Assembly: GCF_900206265.1 (NCBI RefSeq)
Contig: NZ_LT907782.1
Location: 930,001 to 994,000, forward strand
Direction of reading: 5' to 3'
DNA: 64,000 bases
DNA from: Nitrosomonas ureae
GTDB lineage: Bacteria > Pseudomonadota > Gammaproteobacteria > Burkholderiales > Nitrosomonadaceae
The translations under genes were made by a program, and so were the position numbers. Below the pieces are notes generated by a model. It was not told the origin of the DNA. It did no database searches and worked only from the letters and a program-made list of their open reading frames with translations. Shown one piece after another: positions 22,544-31,625 of the stretch. How positions within the stretch are numbered: position 1 is the first letter of the stretch; each line of letters starts with the position of its first letter.

Positions 22544-23794
22544 TTAACCGTTATGGCTGGTTAACCGTTCGTCCAATAATTCAATCCAATGTTTAACAGG
22601 TATCGATGTACCGTTTTGCAGATGCATCAAACACCCAATATTAGCAGTAGCAACCTTAGTCGGTTTTCCGGATTCAAGGGCAATGACTTTGTTTCTCAAT
22701 AATTGCTGCGAAAGTTCCGGCTGTAAAATTGAATACGTACCTGCTGAACCGCAACACAGGTGTGCATCGGGCACAGCGGTTAAATCAAAGCCAGCAAGAG
22801 TCAGAATTTGCTCCACTACGCCAGGAATTTTCATGCCATGCTGCAGGGTACAGGGAGAATGAAAGGATAATTTCGTGTGATTCGGCTCTACTCTCAATTT
22901 GATCAATTCTTGCAGATTCCCGGTTTCAGCCAGTAATACTTCACTAATATCTTTGGTCAAAGCTGAAATATTTGCCGCTTTCTCTGCATAATCCGGATCA
23001 TGACTTAATAAATGTCCATATTCTTTAACTGTTACCCCACATCCACTGGCGGTCATCACAATCGCCTCAATCCCTTTCTGCTCAACTATAGGCCACCACG
23101 CATCGATATTGCGCCGCATATAATTAAGTCCATCCTGCTGGGCATTCAAATGAAAAGTAACCGCACCACAACATCCTGCATTCTCAGCCTTGATCAGTGA
23201 TATGCCCAAGCTGTTCAATACGCGTGCAGTAGCGATATTAATATTAGGTGCCAATGATGGTTGCACGCAACCAGCAAGAATCAGCATTGTGCGCACGTGC
23301 CGCTCTGCAGGCCATGCGTTGAGGGAGCCAGACCTGACTGGAATTTTTCTTTTAAGGCTTTGTGGTAAGAATGGACGAACGACTTGACCCATTCTTAATA
23401 ATGTATTGAACCACAATGGATTAGGTAAAATTTTTCGTAATGTGTAACGAAAAAATTCTGCTCCAAGATTACGTTTTACCTGTTTCTCGACAATGCCACG
23501 GCTAATATCCACCAACGTGCCATAACGTACTCCTGATGGGCAAGTTGTTTCACAGGCACGGCAAGTAAGACAACGATCCAGATGCAATTGCGTTTTTTGC
23601 GTTACCGGTTGCCCTTCCAGCATCTGTTTCATTAGATAAATACGACCGCGTGGACTATCCAGCTCATCCCCCAGAATCTGATAGGTAGGACAAGTAGCCA
23701 GACAAAAACCACAGTGTACACAACTGCGCAGAATGGCATCCGCTTCCTGTCCATGCGGTGAATTCTTTATAAAATCAGCAAGCTTGGTTTGCAT
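22544..23794 (-). CDS. glcF: glycolate oxidase iron-sulfur subunit
   Basis: Electron-transfer subunit of glycolate dehydrogenase GlcDEF, 416 aa. Two 4Fe-4S ferredoxin clusters (Cys25/28/31/35 and Cys75/78/81/85) are followed by two CCG domains (CCGAVTF, CCGSAGTY). The gene starts immediately after the glcE stop (0 bp). Oxidises glycolate to glyoxylate with the other subunits. Confidence 0.95.
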   Translation of the reverse strand: MQTKLADFIKNSPHGQEADAILRSCVHCGFCLATCPTYQILGDELDSPRGRIYLMKQMLEGQPVTQKTQLHLDRCLTCRACETTCPSGVRYGTLVDISRGIVEKQVKRNLGAEFFRYTLRKILPNPLWFNTLLRMGQVVRPFLPQSLKRKIPVRSGSLNAWPAERHVRTMLILAGCVQPSLAPNINIATARVLNSLGISLIKAENAGCCGAVTFHLNAQQDGLNYMRRNIDAWWPIVEQKGIEAIVMTASGCGVTVKEYGHLLSHDPDYAEKAANISALTKDISEVLLAETGNLQELIKLRVEPNHTKLSFHSPCTLQHGMKIPGVVEQILTLAGFDLTAVPDAHLCCGSAGTYSILQPELSQQLLRNKVIALESGKPTKVATANIGCLMHLQNGTSIPVKHWIELLDERLTSHNG

Positions 23795-24871
23795 TTAAAA
23801 TTCTGGATAAAGTCGACCGGGATTAAAGATTTTTGATGGGTCAAACTGCTCTTTCAGCAGATGATGAATTTTCATCATAACCGGATCCAATGGATGAAAT
23901 ACAGCATTGCGAAACTCACGACTACGAAACAAAGTAGCATGACCACCCGCATCTTTAGCTATTTTACGAATAATCTCCTGATCTACGCTTGCGTCGCAAA
24001 GCAACCACCGTAAACTGCCATTCCATTCCAGCAATTGTTTCCCAGGCAATAAAATCGGTACTGTTGTTGATTTAATCGATAAACGCCATAGAAGCTTATC
24101 TGATTGAAAAAAATCATGCCACTGCTCACGCACCGATTGCCAGAAGTCCCTGCCTCCAGCCAACTCTTCACCCCCCAATTTTGCCTGCGCTGCGCGAACC
24201 GCTGATTCCGCACCGGACAACCTGAGAAATAACACACCTCCCACATAACAAGTTGCCGAAATCGGCAGCGGCTTGCCAGCCCACTGATTCATTTTCTCAA
24301 TTGCTGCAGCTTCATCCATAGACATTTGCAATGTAATTTCAACCCTTGGTTTTGGCAAAACCTTCAATGAAATTTCGAGCAATACACCTAAAGTACCCAT
24401 GGCTCCCACCATTAGTCGGGAAACATCATAACCAGCAACATTTTTCATCACTCGCCCACCAAACCGCAAATCTCTACCTTTCCCGTCGAGTAATCGCATA
24501 CCCAGTACAAAATCACGTGCCGCACCCGCAGCAGCACGCCGCGGACCCGATAAACCCGTCGCCATACAACCGCCCAAAGTCGCATTCGCACCGAAATGGG
24601 ACGGCTCGAATGCTAGCATTTGCCCTTGTTGCTCCAGCAAAGACTCCAGATCCATTAAGCGTGTTCCCGCGCATGCTGTAATCACTAACTCCGTCGGTTC
24701 GTAATCAATAATGCCGTGATACGTCGTCATATCTAACACTATCTCCCCCTGCCCAAATGAGGAATTACCATAAAAATGCTTGGTACCGCCGCCACGTATT
24801 TGCAATGGGGATTTGTTCTCAGATGCAGTATGAATGACTGCTTTATACTGATCGATAATAGCTTGTTGCAT
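23795..24871 (-). CDS. glcE: glycolate oxidase FAD-binding subunit
   Basis: 358 aa with a PCMH-type FAD-binding domain in the N-terminal half (GGTKHFYG, GATLGGCMATGLSGPRR) and a short C-terminal part ending KIFNPGRLYPEF. Forms the flavin core with GlcD. Sits 5 bp after glcD and abuts glcF, so the three are one operon. Confidence 0.93.
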   Translation of the reverse strand: MQQAIIDQYKAVIHTASENKSPLQIRGGGTKHFYGNSSFGQGEIVLDMTTYHGIIDYEPTELVITACAGTRLMDLESLLEQQGQMLAFEPSHFGANATLGGCMATGLSGPRRAAAGAARDFVLGMRLLDGKGRDLRFGGRVMKNVAGYDVSRLMVGAMGTLGVLLEISLKVLPKPRVEITLQMSMDEAAAIEKMNQWAGKPLPISATCYVGGVLFLRLSGAESAVRAAQAKLGGEELAGGRDFWQSVREQWHDFFQSDKLLWRLSIKSTTVPILLPGKQLLEWNGSLRWLLCDASVDQEIIRKIAKDAGGHATLFRSREFRNAVFHPLDPVMMKIHHLLKEQFDPSKIFNPGRLYPEF

Positions 24872-24876
24872 AGATT

Positions 24877-26331
24877 CTAAAATCGCGGTAATTCCGCAAA
24901 TCTTTCTTCACCTCGATGCACATGCATCGCACCCAATTCCGCACAACGATGTAAAGTGGGAACCGCCTTACCGGGGTTCAGCAATCCCATCGGATCAAAT
25001 GCCGCCTTAACGGCATGAAACATTTCCAGCTCCCCCTTACCGAATTGGACGCACATCTGGTTGATTTTTTCCATACCCACGCCATGCTCCCCTGTTATCG
25101 TACCACCTGCATGAATGCACATTTCCAGTATCTTTCCACCAAACTCCTCTGTTCTTTCCAGTTCACCAGCCTGATTGGCATCATATAAAATGAGAGGATG
25201 TAAGTTACCATCCCCTGCATGAAACACATTCATACACCGCAATCCATATTCCTGGGATAGCTTCTCAATACCGCGCAGTACATCGGCTAATCGTTTGCGC
25301 GGAATCGTCCCATCCATGCAATAGTAATCCGGCGACACTCTTCCAGCAGCTGGAAATGCCGCTTTCCGTCCGGCCCAAAACCTAAGGCGCTCGGCTTCAT
25401 CGCGCGAGGTACTGATTTTGGTTGCGCCGCCTTGCTGCATAATGGCATAAATTCGCTTGATTTCATCGGCCACTTCTTCTGCGCTGCCATCGGATTCGCA
25501 TAGTAAAATTGCCTCCGCATTCAGGTCATAACCCGCATGTAAAAATTCTTCCACTGCATGGATAGTAATTTTATCCATCATTTCCATCCCTGCCGGGATA
25601 ATACCTGCCCCAATCACATCCGCCACCGCATTGCCCGCCTTGATCACATCATCAAATGCCGCCATTACCAGCTGTGCTTTTTCCGGCATAGGAATCAGTT
25701 TCACCGTAATTTCCGTGACTATACCGAGCATACCTTCACTTCCGGTTATTAATGCGAGCAAATCATATCCCGCACTATCCAAGCTCTCACCTCCTATTTC
25801 CAGAGGCTCTCCATCAATCATCACAATCCGCAATTTAACAATATTGTGCACAGTAAGACCATATTTCAGGCAATGCACGCCTCCTGAATTTTCCGCCACG
25901 TTGCCGCCAATCGAGCAAGCAATCTGCGATGAAGGATCTGGCGCATAATATAAACCATACATCGCCACTGCTTCACTAATTGCCAGATTTCTGACCCCGG
26001 GCTGTACACGCGCCGAACGCGCCAGTGGATCTATCGCAACGATTTGATTTAACCTCGCCAATGACAGTAAAACACCTTGTGCATGCGGAAGTGCGCCTCC
26101 CGATAAGCCAGTACCGGCGCCTCGTGCCACCACAGGAGTTCTCATTGCATGGCAAAGCTGCAAAATTTTGATGATTTGCTCTTCCGTATGCGGCAACACA
26201 ACTACCAGCGGCAAAGCCCGATACGCTGATAAACCATCGCATTCATACGGTCTCAAATCTTCGACTTCGTATAGCACCGCATCATGCGGCAATATCATAC
26301 GCAGTTTGTTAATAAGTTCTGGTAGAGCCAT
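24877..26331 (-). CDS. glcD: glycolate oxidase catalytic subunit
   Basis: FAD-linked oxidase of 484 aa. The FAD-binding motifs RGAGTGLSGGALP and CSIGGNVAENSGG and the C-terminal VFHAGDGNLHP and GTITGEHGVGMEK mark the GlcD/D-lactate dehydrogenase family. The operon context with glcE, glcF and garR supports glycolate as substrate. It lies 8 bp after garR. Confidence 0.94.
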   Translation of the reverse strand: MALPELINKLRMILPHDAVLYEVEDLRPYECDGLSAYRALPLVVVLPHTEEQIIKILQLCHAMRTPVVARGAGTGLSGGALPHAQGVLLSLARLNQIVAIDPLARSARVQPGVRNLAISEAVAMYGLYYAPDPSSQIACSIGGNVAENSGGVHCLKYGLTVHNIVKLRIVMIDGEPLEIGGESLDSAGYDLLALITGSEGMLGIVTEITVKLIPMPEKAQLVMAAFDDVIKAGNAVADVIGAGIIPAGMEMMDKITIHAVEEFLHAGYDLNAEAILLCESDGSAEEVADEIKRIYAIMQQGGATKISTSRDEAERLRFWAGRKAAFPAAGRVSPDYYCMDGTIPRKRLADVLRGIEKLSQEYGLRCMNVFHAGDGNLHPLILYDANQAGELERTEEFGGKILEMCIHAGGTITGEHGVGMEKINQMCVQFGKGELEMFHAVKAAFDPMGLLNPGKAVPTLHRCAELGAMHVHRGEERFAELPRF

Positions 26332-26339
26332 ATGGTTAA

Positions 26340-27245
26340 TTATTCCCGATGTTTTCGGATTTCGTGATCAGCAAGTTTTTCCAGTATTTTTACGATAGCA
26401 GAATTATCCCATTTTGCACCGCCATGTGCGAGGCAGGCAGAAAATAATTCTCGCACCGTTGCAGTATTAGGTAAGCTTACACCCAAAGCGGATGCGCTAT
26501 CCAATGCAATATTCAAATCTTTCTGATGTAATTCAATGCGAAAACCGGGCTCAAAGCATCGATTAATCATGCGTTCCCCGTGTACTTCCAGTACCCGAGA
26601 AGCCGCAAAACCACCCAACAAAGCTCGCCGAACTTTATCTGGATCTACTCCTGCCTTGGATACAAACAAGAGCGCTTCGGCCACTGCTTCGATCGCTGAG
26701 GACACAATAATTTGATTGGCAATCTTACAAACCTGGCCTGCACCATTTTCCCCTACATGAACTACATTTTTCCCTAACAATCCCAAAATAGGCCTGACTT
26801 TTTCGAACACTGTCGCGCTCGCACCCACCATGATCGTCAACGTTGCATTTTGCGCCCCGACATCACCTCCAGATACGGGTGCATCCACATAATCATGACC
26901 CAACGCATTGATACGCGCTGCAAACTTTCGCGTTTCCAGTGGCGAAATCGAACTCATATCCACAATCGTTTTAACATGCTCCGAACCAAACCTCAACAGT
27001 TCTATAATGCCATTATCGCTAAACAAGACTTTTTCAACATCTGGCGTATCTGGCAACATAGTCATAATAATATCCGCGTGCTGAGCTACTTCCTTAGGTG
27101 AAAGAAATTCCCTTCCACCCAATGCAATCAAATCTTCGGGGACCCTGCTGCGCGAGTGCAAAAAAAGACTATGTCCTCCCTTGATCAAATGCTCGGCCAT
27201 AGGCTTCCCCATAATACCCAGACCGATAAAACCAATATTTGCCAT
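26340..27245 (-). CDS. garR: 2-hydroxy-3-oxopropionate (tartronate semialdehyde) reductase
   Basis: NAD(P)-dependent beta-hydroxyacid dehydrogenase, 301 aa. It has the Rossmann motif GFIGLGIMGKPMAEHL, the substrate motif DAPVSGGDVGA and the catalytic Lys in GQVCKIANQI. With GlcDEF it fits the glycerate route that salvages glycolate (glycolate, glyoxylate, tartronate semialdehyde, glycerate). Glyoxylate carboligase is not in this window. The IS region begins about 75-120 bp upstream of its start. A related hydroxyisobutyrate dehydrogenase role cannot be excluded. Confidence 0.85.
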   Translation of the reverse strand: MANIGFIGLGIMGKPMAEHLIKGGHSLFLHSRSRVPEDLIALGGREFLSPKEVAQHADIIMTMLPDTPDVEKVLFSDNGIIELLRFGSEHVKTIVDMSSISPLETRKFAARINALGHDYVDAPVSGGDVGAQNATLTIMVGASATVFEKVRPILGLLGKNVVHVGENGAGQVCKIANQIIVSSAIEAVAEALLFVSKAGVDPDKVRRALLGGFAASRVLEVHGERMINRCFEPGFRIELHQKDLNIALDSASALGVSLPNTATVRELFSACLAHGGAKWDNSAIVKILEKLADHEIRKHRE

Positions 27246-27331
27246 AATTAAAATACACGCCGGATTTAAAAAAGATTGAATAAAAGTAGTTAATTACACC
27301 ATACTGGCATGATTTAATAAACTCGGACATT

Positions 27332-27640
27332 CCAGTTAAGGAAAAATAGCTTAACTGGAGGAAGAAATGATGACGAGGAAGCAGTATACAAAGGAATACA
27401 AATTAGATGCAGTCAGTTTGGTATTGGATCAGGGCCATACGACATCGGAAGTATCTCAAAGCCTGGAAATCAGTGCCAATATGCTGAGGAGATGGATCAG
27501 GGAATACCAGGCGGATGAAGCTGATCAATCACTCCGAGGTAATGGGAAACTGACGCCGGAGCAGGAAGAAATTCGGCAGTTGAAGTTGCAAATCAGACAA
27601 CTGAAGCTAGAGAGGTAAATATTAAGGAAGCGACTGAAGA
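27332..27640 (+). pseudogene. IS3-family transposase OrfA remnant
   Basis: The frame from 27367 encodes an 83-aa HTH protein like IS3-family OrfA (RKQYTKEYKLDAVSLVLDQGH, ISANMLRRWIREYQ, coiled LTPEQEEIRQLK). It stops at KLER-TAA where homologues read EREILKKAT. The next bases (ATATTAAGGAAG-CGACTGAA) still resemble ILKKAT with a stop and a 1-nt deletion, then meet the IS30 end. A 9-bp inverted repeat (27332-27340/27350-27358) precedes the start. OrfB is absent, so it is a dead fragment. Confidence 0.75.
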
Positions 27641-28445
27641 TTCAACCGGTCATTGCAACACTGCTGAAATTTTCTGTGATGGGGATAAGAAATTCAATGT
27701 TTTTCTTGGTCGATGATTTGATTCTTCTGCCATCATGTCGAGTTGCTCCTGTGAATAAACGGATATATCGGTCTTTTTAGGTATATATTCCAGTTAATTT
27801 AGCGGGAGCTTCGTTCGACTAAGGTTGCGATATACGACTTTTGGGTACCGCAGATTAAATCTGCCCTCCCAGTGTCCCGGAATGACTCGATCATTCACTT
27901 CTTGCGGTCGATCGTGGATGGATACCGCATCAATAATGCCGCCCCGGGCATTGCCTTGGTATTGAAGTGCCTGGATTGACGCATCACCCGTTGCGCCCGC
28001 AACTGCCGGAGCAGCTCCTTTTTTAAAGCACTATGTAATTGAATAAACATCATTTTATAGAGAGTTTCATGTGAAATATGCATAGTCGATGCTTCAGGAC
28101 CAGTTTGTTTCAGCCAACCCACCACTGGGTCGGGTGGCCACTTGCCAGTCAGTTTATCCGATACGATAGTGCAAAGCTGATGTTGTCATTAAGCTTACAG
28201 ACGCGTTTATCGGCCGCTACGGTACGGTATTTCGACAATCCACCATTGCGGTAGATTTCTCGGGAAACCGTTGACGTGGCCCTGTTGAGATTTCTGGCAA
28301 TCGCCCTAAAGGATAAATTAGCCGATAGTTCTCGTGATATTTTCTCACGCTCTAGTAACGACAAGTCCCTGGCCGAATGTTTGAGCGGCGATGGCTTTAT
28401 TCCATCGATTTTTTGTAAGTAGCAAAATACCGAACCGGCATGTTT

Positions 28446-28955
28446 AATGAACAACCCCGCCGCAAGCAGCGGGGTATCAGAAGAGAGCGAGTTGTCTGTC
28501 TTCGTATAACTGCTGATAGACATCTCCGTGCTTTTTAACGTAATCTCTTATTGTGTCCTCATCGCCATGACGGCCAACTGTACTGACGAAATAACCATCA
28601 GTCCAGAATTCCCCGCCCCACAACTGTTTCTTCACATGAGGACATAAGCGAAATACCTCCCGCGCCGTGATACTCTTGATCAGTGTCACCAGTTTTGTGA
28701 CACTGTATGCGGGACCGACTGCACCAGAAAATGCACATGATCCTTATCTGTACCAATCTCCATGAATTTCAACTGGTAACGCCGTTCGAGATCTAAACAG
28801 ACATCCCGCAACACCCCGTCCACAGCTTCATCAAATACGGCGCGGCGATATTTCGCCGGAAACACCACATGATAAAGCAGCACTGTTACATTATGGCTCT
28901 TATGTATATATTCGCTCACGCAAATATATTACGCCCCAAGGGGCGGGGAATATAT
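28446..28955 (-). mobile_element. IS200/IS605-type element inserted in the IS30 remnant
   Basis: A single-gene element bounded by GC-rich hairpins: CCCCGC/GCGGGG at 28455-28474 and CGCCCC-AA-GGGGCG at 28932-28945. Such subterminal hairpins are what the HUH transposase recognises in this family. IS30 coding sequence resumes on both sides, so the boundaries are known to within roughly 10 bp. No target duplication is expected for this family. Confidence 0.72.
28477..28919 (-). pseudogene. tnpA: IS200/IS605 TnpA transposase, single frameshift
   Basis: HUH/Y1 transposase in two frames: 28686-28919 (HNVTVLLYHVVFPAKYRRAV, DKDHVHFLVQSVP) and 28477-28689 (LIKSITAREVF, WTDGYFVSTVG, YVKKHG with the likely catalytic Tyr). 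Restoring one G in the run after SVP (near 28713) gives an uninterrupted family-like protein of about 147 aa. The lesion is thus one missing base, recent or a sequencing error. Confidence 0.8.
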
Positions 28956-29069
28956 CCCGGAGAGATTCAATTGCTGACCGATTTCGCTCAACGATTTACC
29001 TTGTGACCATAGCTACCACATCGTTTCCTGTGAATGATAAGTAAAACTTCGTTTTGAAGTTGATGATTC

Positions 29070-29658
29070 GAGACCTTTGCGCGGTTACAATCTTGGAGCA
29101 ATGGATCGGATGATATAACTATATTTTGAAACAATGAATTGAAGCTATGGCCATGAGTTTTTCGGAGTATGATGTAACCCGCCGTACCCGGAAAGAGAAT
29201 TTCCTGAAGCAAATCGATGAATTGATAGGGTGGCCCTCGATAGGGCAAGCTATCGCAGCGCATTATGCAGCGTGCAGCAGGTCGTCCGGCGTATTCCGGG
29301 CTGCTGCTGTTCAAGATGCTGCTGGTAGAATTCTGGCACGGCGGATTAAGTGATGAGTCAGTGGAAGACATGGCGAATTCGAATCTACACGTGATGCGAT
29401 TTCTGGGATTGCCGTTGTAAGATGATGTACCAGACCACTCAGTATTGTCGCGTTTCAGAACGCGGTTAATGGCGGCGGACGCGTGGATGGTCTATTAAAC
29501 CAAGTCAACCGGCAAATACAAGCGCACGATATCGAGGTCAGGAAAGGCTATCATGTCGATACGAGTATCACCCGGAGTCTACGCAAACATAAAACCCGAC
29601 CGGCGTATGACCAGAATTACAGCGGAATAAGAGGCTTGTGTGTTTTTGCAAAGGTCTC
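29070..29658 (+). mobile_element. IS5-family element remnant (about 590 bp)
   Basis: Terminal inverted repeats GAGACCTTTGC (29070-29080) and GCAAAGGTCTC (29648-29658) enclose a broken IS5-type transposase N-terminus. It reads MSFSEYDVTRRTRKE from 29153, then in another frame LLLFKMLLVEFWHGGLSDE and DDVPDHSVLSRFRTRL, then LNQVNRQIQAHDIEV from 29492. At least two frameshifts and one stop are present, and most of the gene is deleted after KTRPAYD. TTC flanks both ends (29067-29069, 29659-29661), a possible 3-bp target duplication. Marks a dead, MITE-sized copy. Confidence 0.78.
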
Positions 29659-29738
29659 TTCCTGATATACTTTAATACGAGACGCCACTCCGCAAACAGC
29701 GAGAAATTAAATTTGAATGAATATTCACCTTCAATCCC

Positions 29739-30113
29739 ATGAAAATTAACTCAAATCTAGACCTTTATAATTCATTCCGCGAGCTTATCCTCTTCTTTAT
29801 ATTTATTCTTTGCATCTCAGCCTCGCTGTATGCTAAAGCAGAAGGTATTGAGAACTTGCAAAAAAATGCAAGTATTACCTATGAAAAAATGATACAAGCT
29901 AAACAGAATGCTGAAACCTTCACTAAAGATTTAACTTTTGCTGAAAAAAAACTGGCTACAGCAAAACAAAAATTAGCGGAAGCGGAACAAGCAGTCGAAA
30001 CGGCAAAGAAAAAGTCTGAGCAAGCTAAGATCTCGATGGAGAAAGCAGTTAAGCAATGGAAGCAAGCCTCGGATGCGTTAGCGAACGAATGGGGTAAAAC
30101 CGAAGTAAAATAA
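29739..30113 (+). CDS. secreted coiled-coil protein of unknown function
   Basis: Intact 124-aa frame with an N-terminal hydrophobic segment (about 16-32, LILFFIFILCISASLYAKA) that looks like a signal peptide. A long Ala/Lys/Glu-rich helix follows (about 45-115; EKKLATAKQKLAEAEQAVETAK), predicted to form a coiled coil. There is no Cys and no enzymatic motif. It resembles low-complexity periplasmic stalk proteins only in style. It lies between the IS5 and IS481 remnants, with IS DNA starting 24 bp past its stop. No strong ribosome-binding site is visible. I do not recognise the family. Confidence 0.6.
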   Translation: MKINSNLDLYNSFRELILFFIFILCISASLYAKAEGIENLQKNASITYEKMIQAKQNAETFTKDLTFAEKKLATAKQKLAEAEQAVETAKKKSEQAKISMEKAVKQWKQASDALANEWGKTEVK

Positions 30114-31119
30114 TCATAGATAATATTATTAGTAGTAATTCAGATTTGATCTGACAATAAGATCTTGCCAAAGGGGGGATTACCCGGTTTGATAGAGGTG
30201 CGAAACTTTATCAACCAAGCGCGAAAGCGCAAAGGAGTAATCCCATAAGTATTGTTCAACACAATGTCATCAAACACAAAATTGGTTTGCTTAATCATCC
30301 GAACTTGGCACTGTATCCCGCGCTTGCAAGGTGATGGGGTTTTCTCGCGATACTTTTTATCGCTATCAGGCTGCCGTGGAAACAGATGGCGTTGATGCCC
30401 TGATTGATGCTAGCCAACGCAAGCCCAACATCAAGAACCGCCTCGAAGAAGCGAGGCAGCTGTCACAGCTTTTGCCCTTGGAGCAGCCTGCTTTTGGTCA
30501 AGTTCGGGTTTCCACGAACTGCGCAAATGCGGAATCTTCGTTTGTTTATCCGGTGTCCGTTCGGTGTGGCTGCTCCAGAATCTGTAGTCGTTCAAAAAGC
30601 GTCTATCCGCCTTGGAAAAGCATATCGCCGAAACCGGGAAGGTGTTAACCGAGACACAGTACAGGCGCTGGAGAAGAAACAAGAAGATGGTGTTCCCATG
30701 ATGAAATCGAGACCGCTCATCCCGAGTATTTCTGTAGCCAGATACCCTCTACGTCGGTACTATTAAGAGTGTGTGGCGGATTTATCAGCAGACTTTCGTC
30801 GGATAACTATTCCAAGTGGGCTGCCACCAAGCTATATACCACCAAGACACCGATCACAGTGGCTGATTTGCTCAATGATCGGGTGCTGCCATTCTTCGCC
30901 GAGCAGAGTATGTGCGTCATCAGTATCCCCTGATCGACCGTGGTACCGAATATTGCGGCAAGTCAGAGAATCACGATTACCAGTTCTATCTGGCACTGAA
31001 TGACATCGAGCATTCCAAAACCAAAGCCAATCATCCACAGACCAACGATATTTGCGAGCGTTTCCACAAAACAATCTTGTAGTTCTATCAGATAGCATTC
31101 CGGCGCAAGAATAAACAAT

Positions 31120-31625
31120 CCCGTGGCAAGACCACGAGGTATTAGAAAAGCTCAAGCTGACGCAGTTCTTCTTTTGGCTTGCCTTGATTCTTTACATACC
31201 GCTCAACTACACTCCAGTCCGCTCTTCTCCTATAGTTGCAACATAATAGCCATCCGTCCAAAACTCACTGCCCCACAGATCTCGTTTCAAATCCGGCTTC
31301 TTCTTGAACAATTCTCGCGCTGTAATACCTTTGAAAACCCTAACAATCTGACCCGGTGGAATTTTCGGATGTGCCGTACAAAGTATATGTACGTGGTCTT
31401 TGTCGCAACCTATCTGCTCAAACTCGATGTCGTATCGATCTTCTATCTCTTTTGCAGTCATCATAATGATTCTTACAACCGCCTCGTCTAATAATCCACG
31501 TCTGTATTTCACAGGAAATACAATGTGATAATGTATCTGCCACGCACAGTGGCCCGCTTTCTCTACAACATTTCGCATCCCAACATTTTAAAGCCTAGTT
31601 AGATCCCCGTGGCAAGACCACGGGG
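31120..31625 (-). mobile_element. second IS200/IS605-type element, inside the IS481 remnant
   Basis: Bounded by similar hairpins: CCGTGG-CAAGA-CCACGAGG at 31121-31139 and a perfect 8-bp stem CCCCGTGG-CAAGA-CCACGGGG at 31605-31625. It separates IS481 coding pieces that join as FRRK...YQSIEEL. Sequence and hairpins differ from the copy at 28446-28955, so these are two different elements, not a duplication. Confidence 0.75.
31142..31578 (-). pseudogene. tnpA: IS200/IS605 TnpA transposase, frameshifted before the catalytic Tyr
   Basis: The frame from 31578 encodes 123 aa with the HUH site DKDHVHILCTAHP and WTDGYYVATIG, then derails at GEERTGV-stop. In the next frame ERYVKNQGKPKEELRQLELF continues to a stop at 31142. 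One base missing near 31215 accounts for the break. The nucleophilic Tyr (RYVKNQG) lies beyond it, so the current product would be inactive. Confidence 0.8.

Larger units (their letters stand above)
27637..29040 (-). mobile_element. IS30-family element, internally deleted and interrupted
   Basis: Pieces of one IS30-type transposase read leftwards. An N-terminal piece at about 28965-29033 reads GKSLSEIGQQLN. The HTH part at 28149-28437 reads LSFRAIARNLNRATSTVSREI. The middle at 27895-28125 reads HISHETLYKMMFIQ. A short piece, PGHWEG, lies near 27868-27885, and the C-terminus is at 27650-27795 (KTDISVYSQEQLD, NHRPRKTLNF). Frameshifts, stops and loss of the DDE core make it inactive. The right end (27637-27661) resembles an IS30-family inverted repeat. 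An IS200/IS605-like element splits the N-terminal part. Confidence 0.75.

Noticed and set aside
28988-29371. 127-aa minus-strand ORF
   Set aside because: It crosses the IS30/IS5 junction and is antisense to recognisable IS5 transposase sequence.
30431-31155. Minus-strand ORFs of 83 and 107 aa
   Set aside because: They are antisense to the decayed IS481 transposase and show no family of their own.
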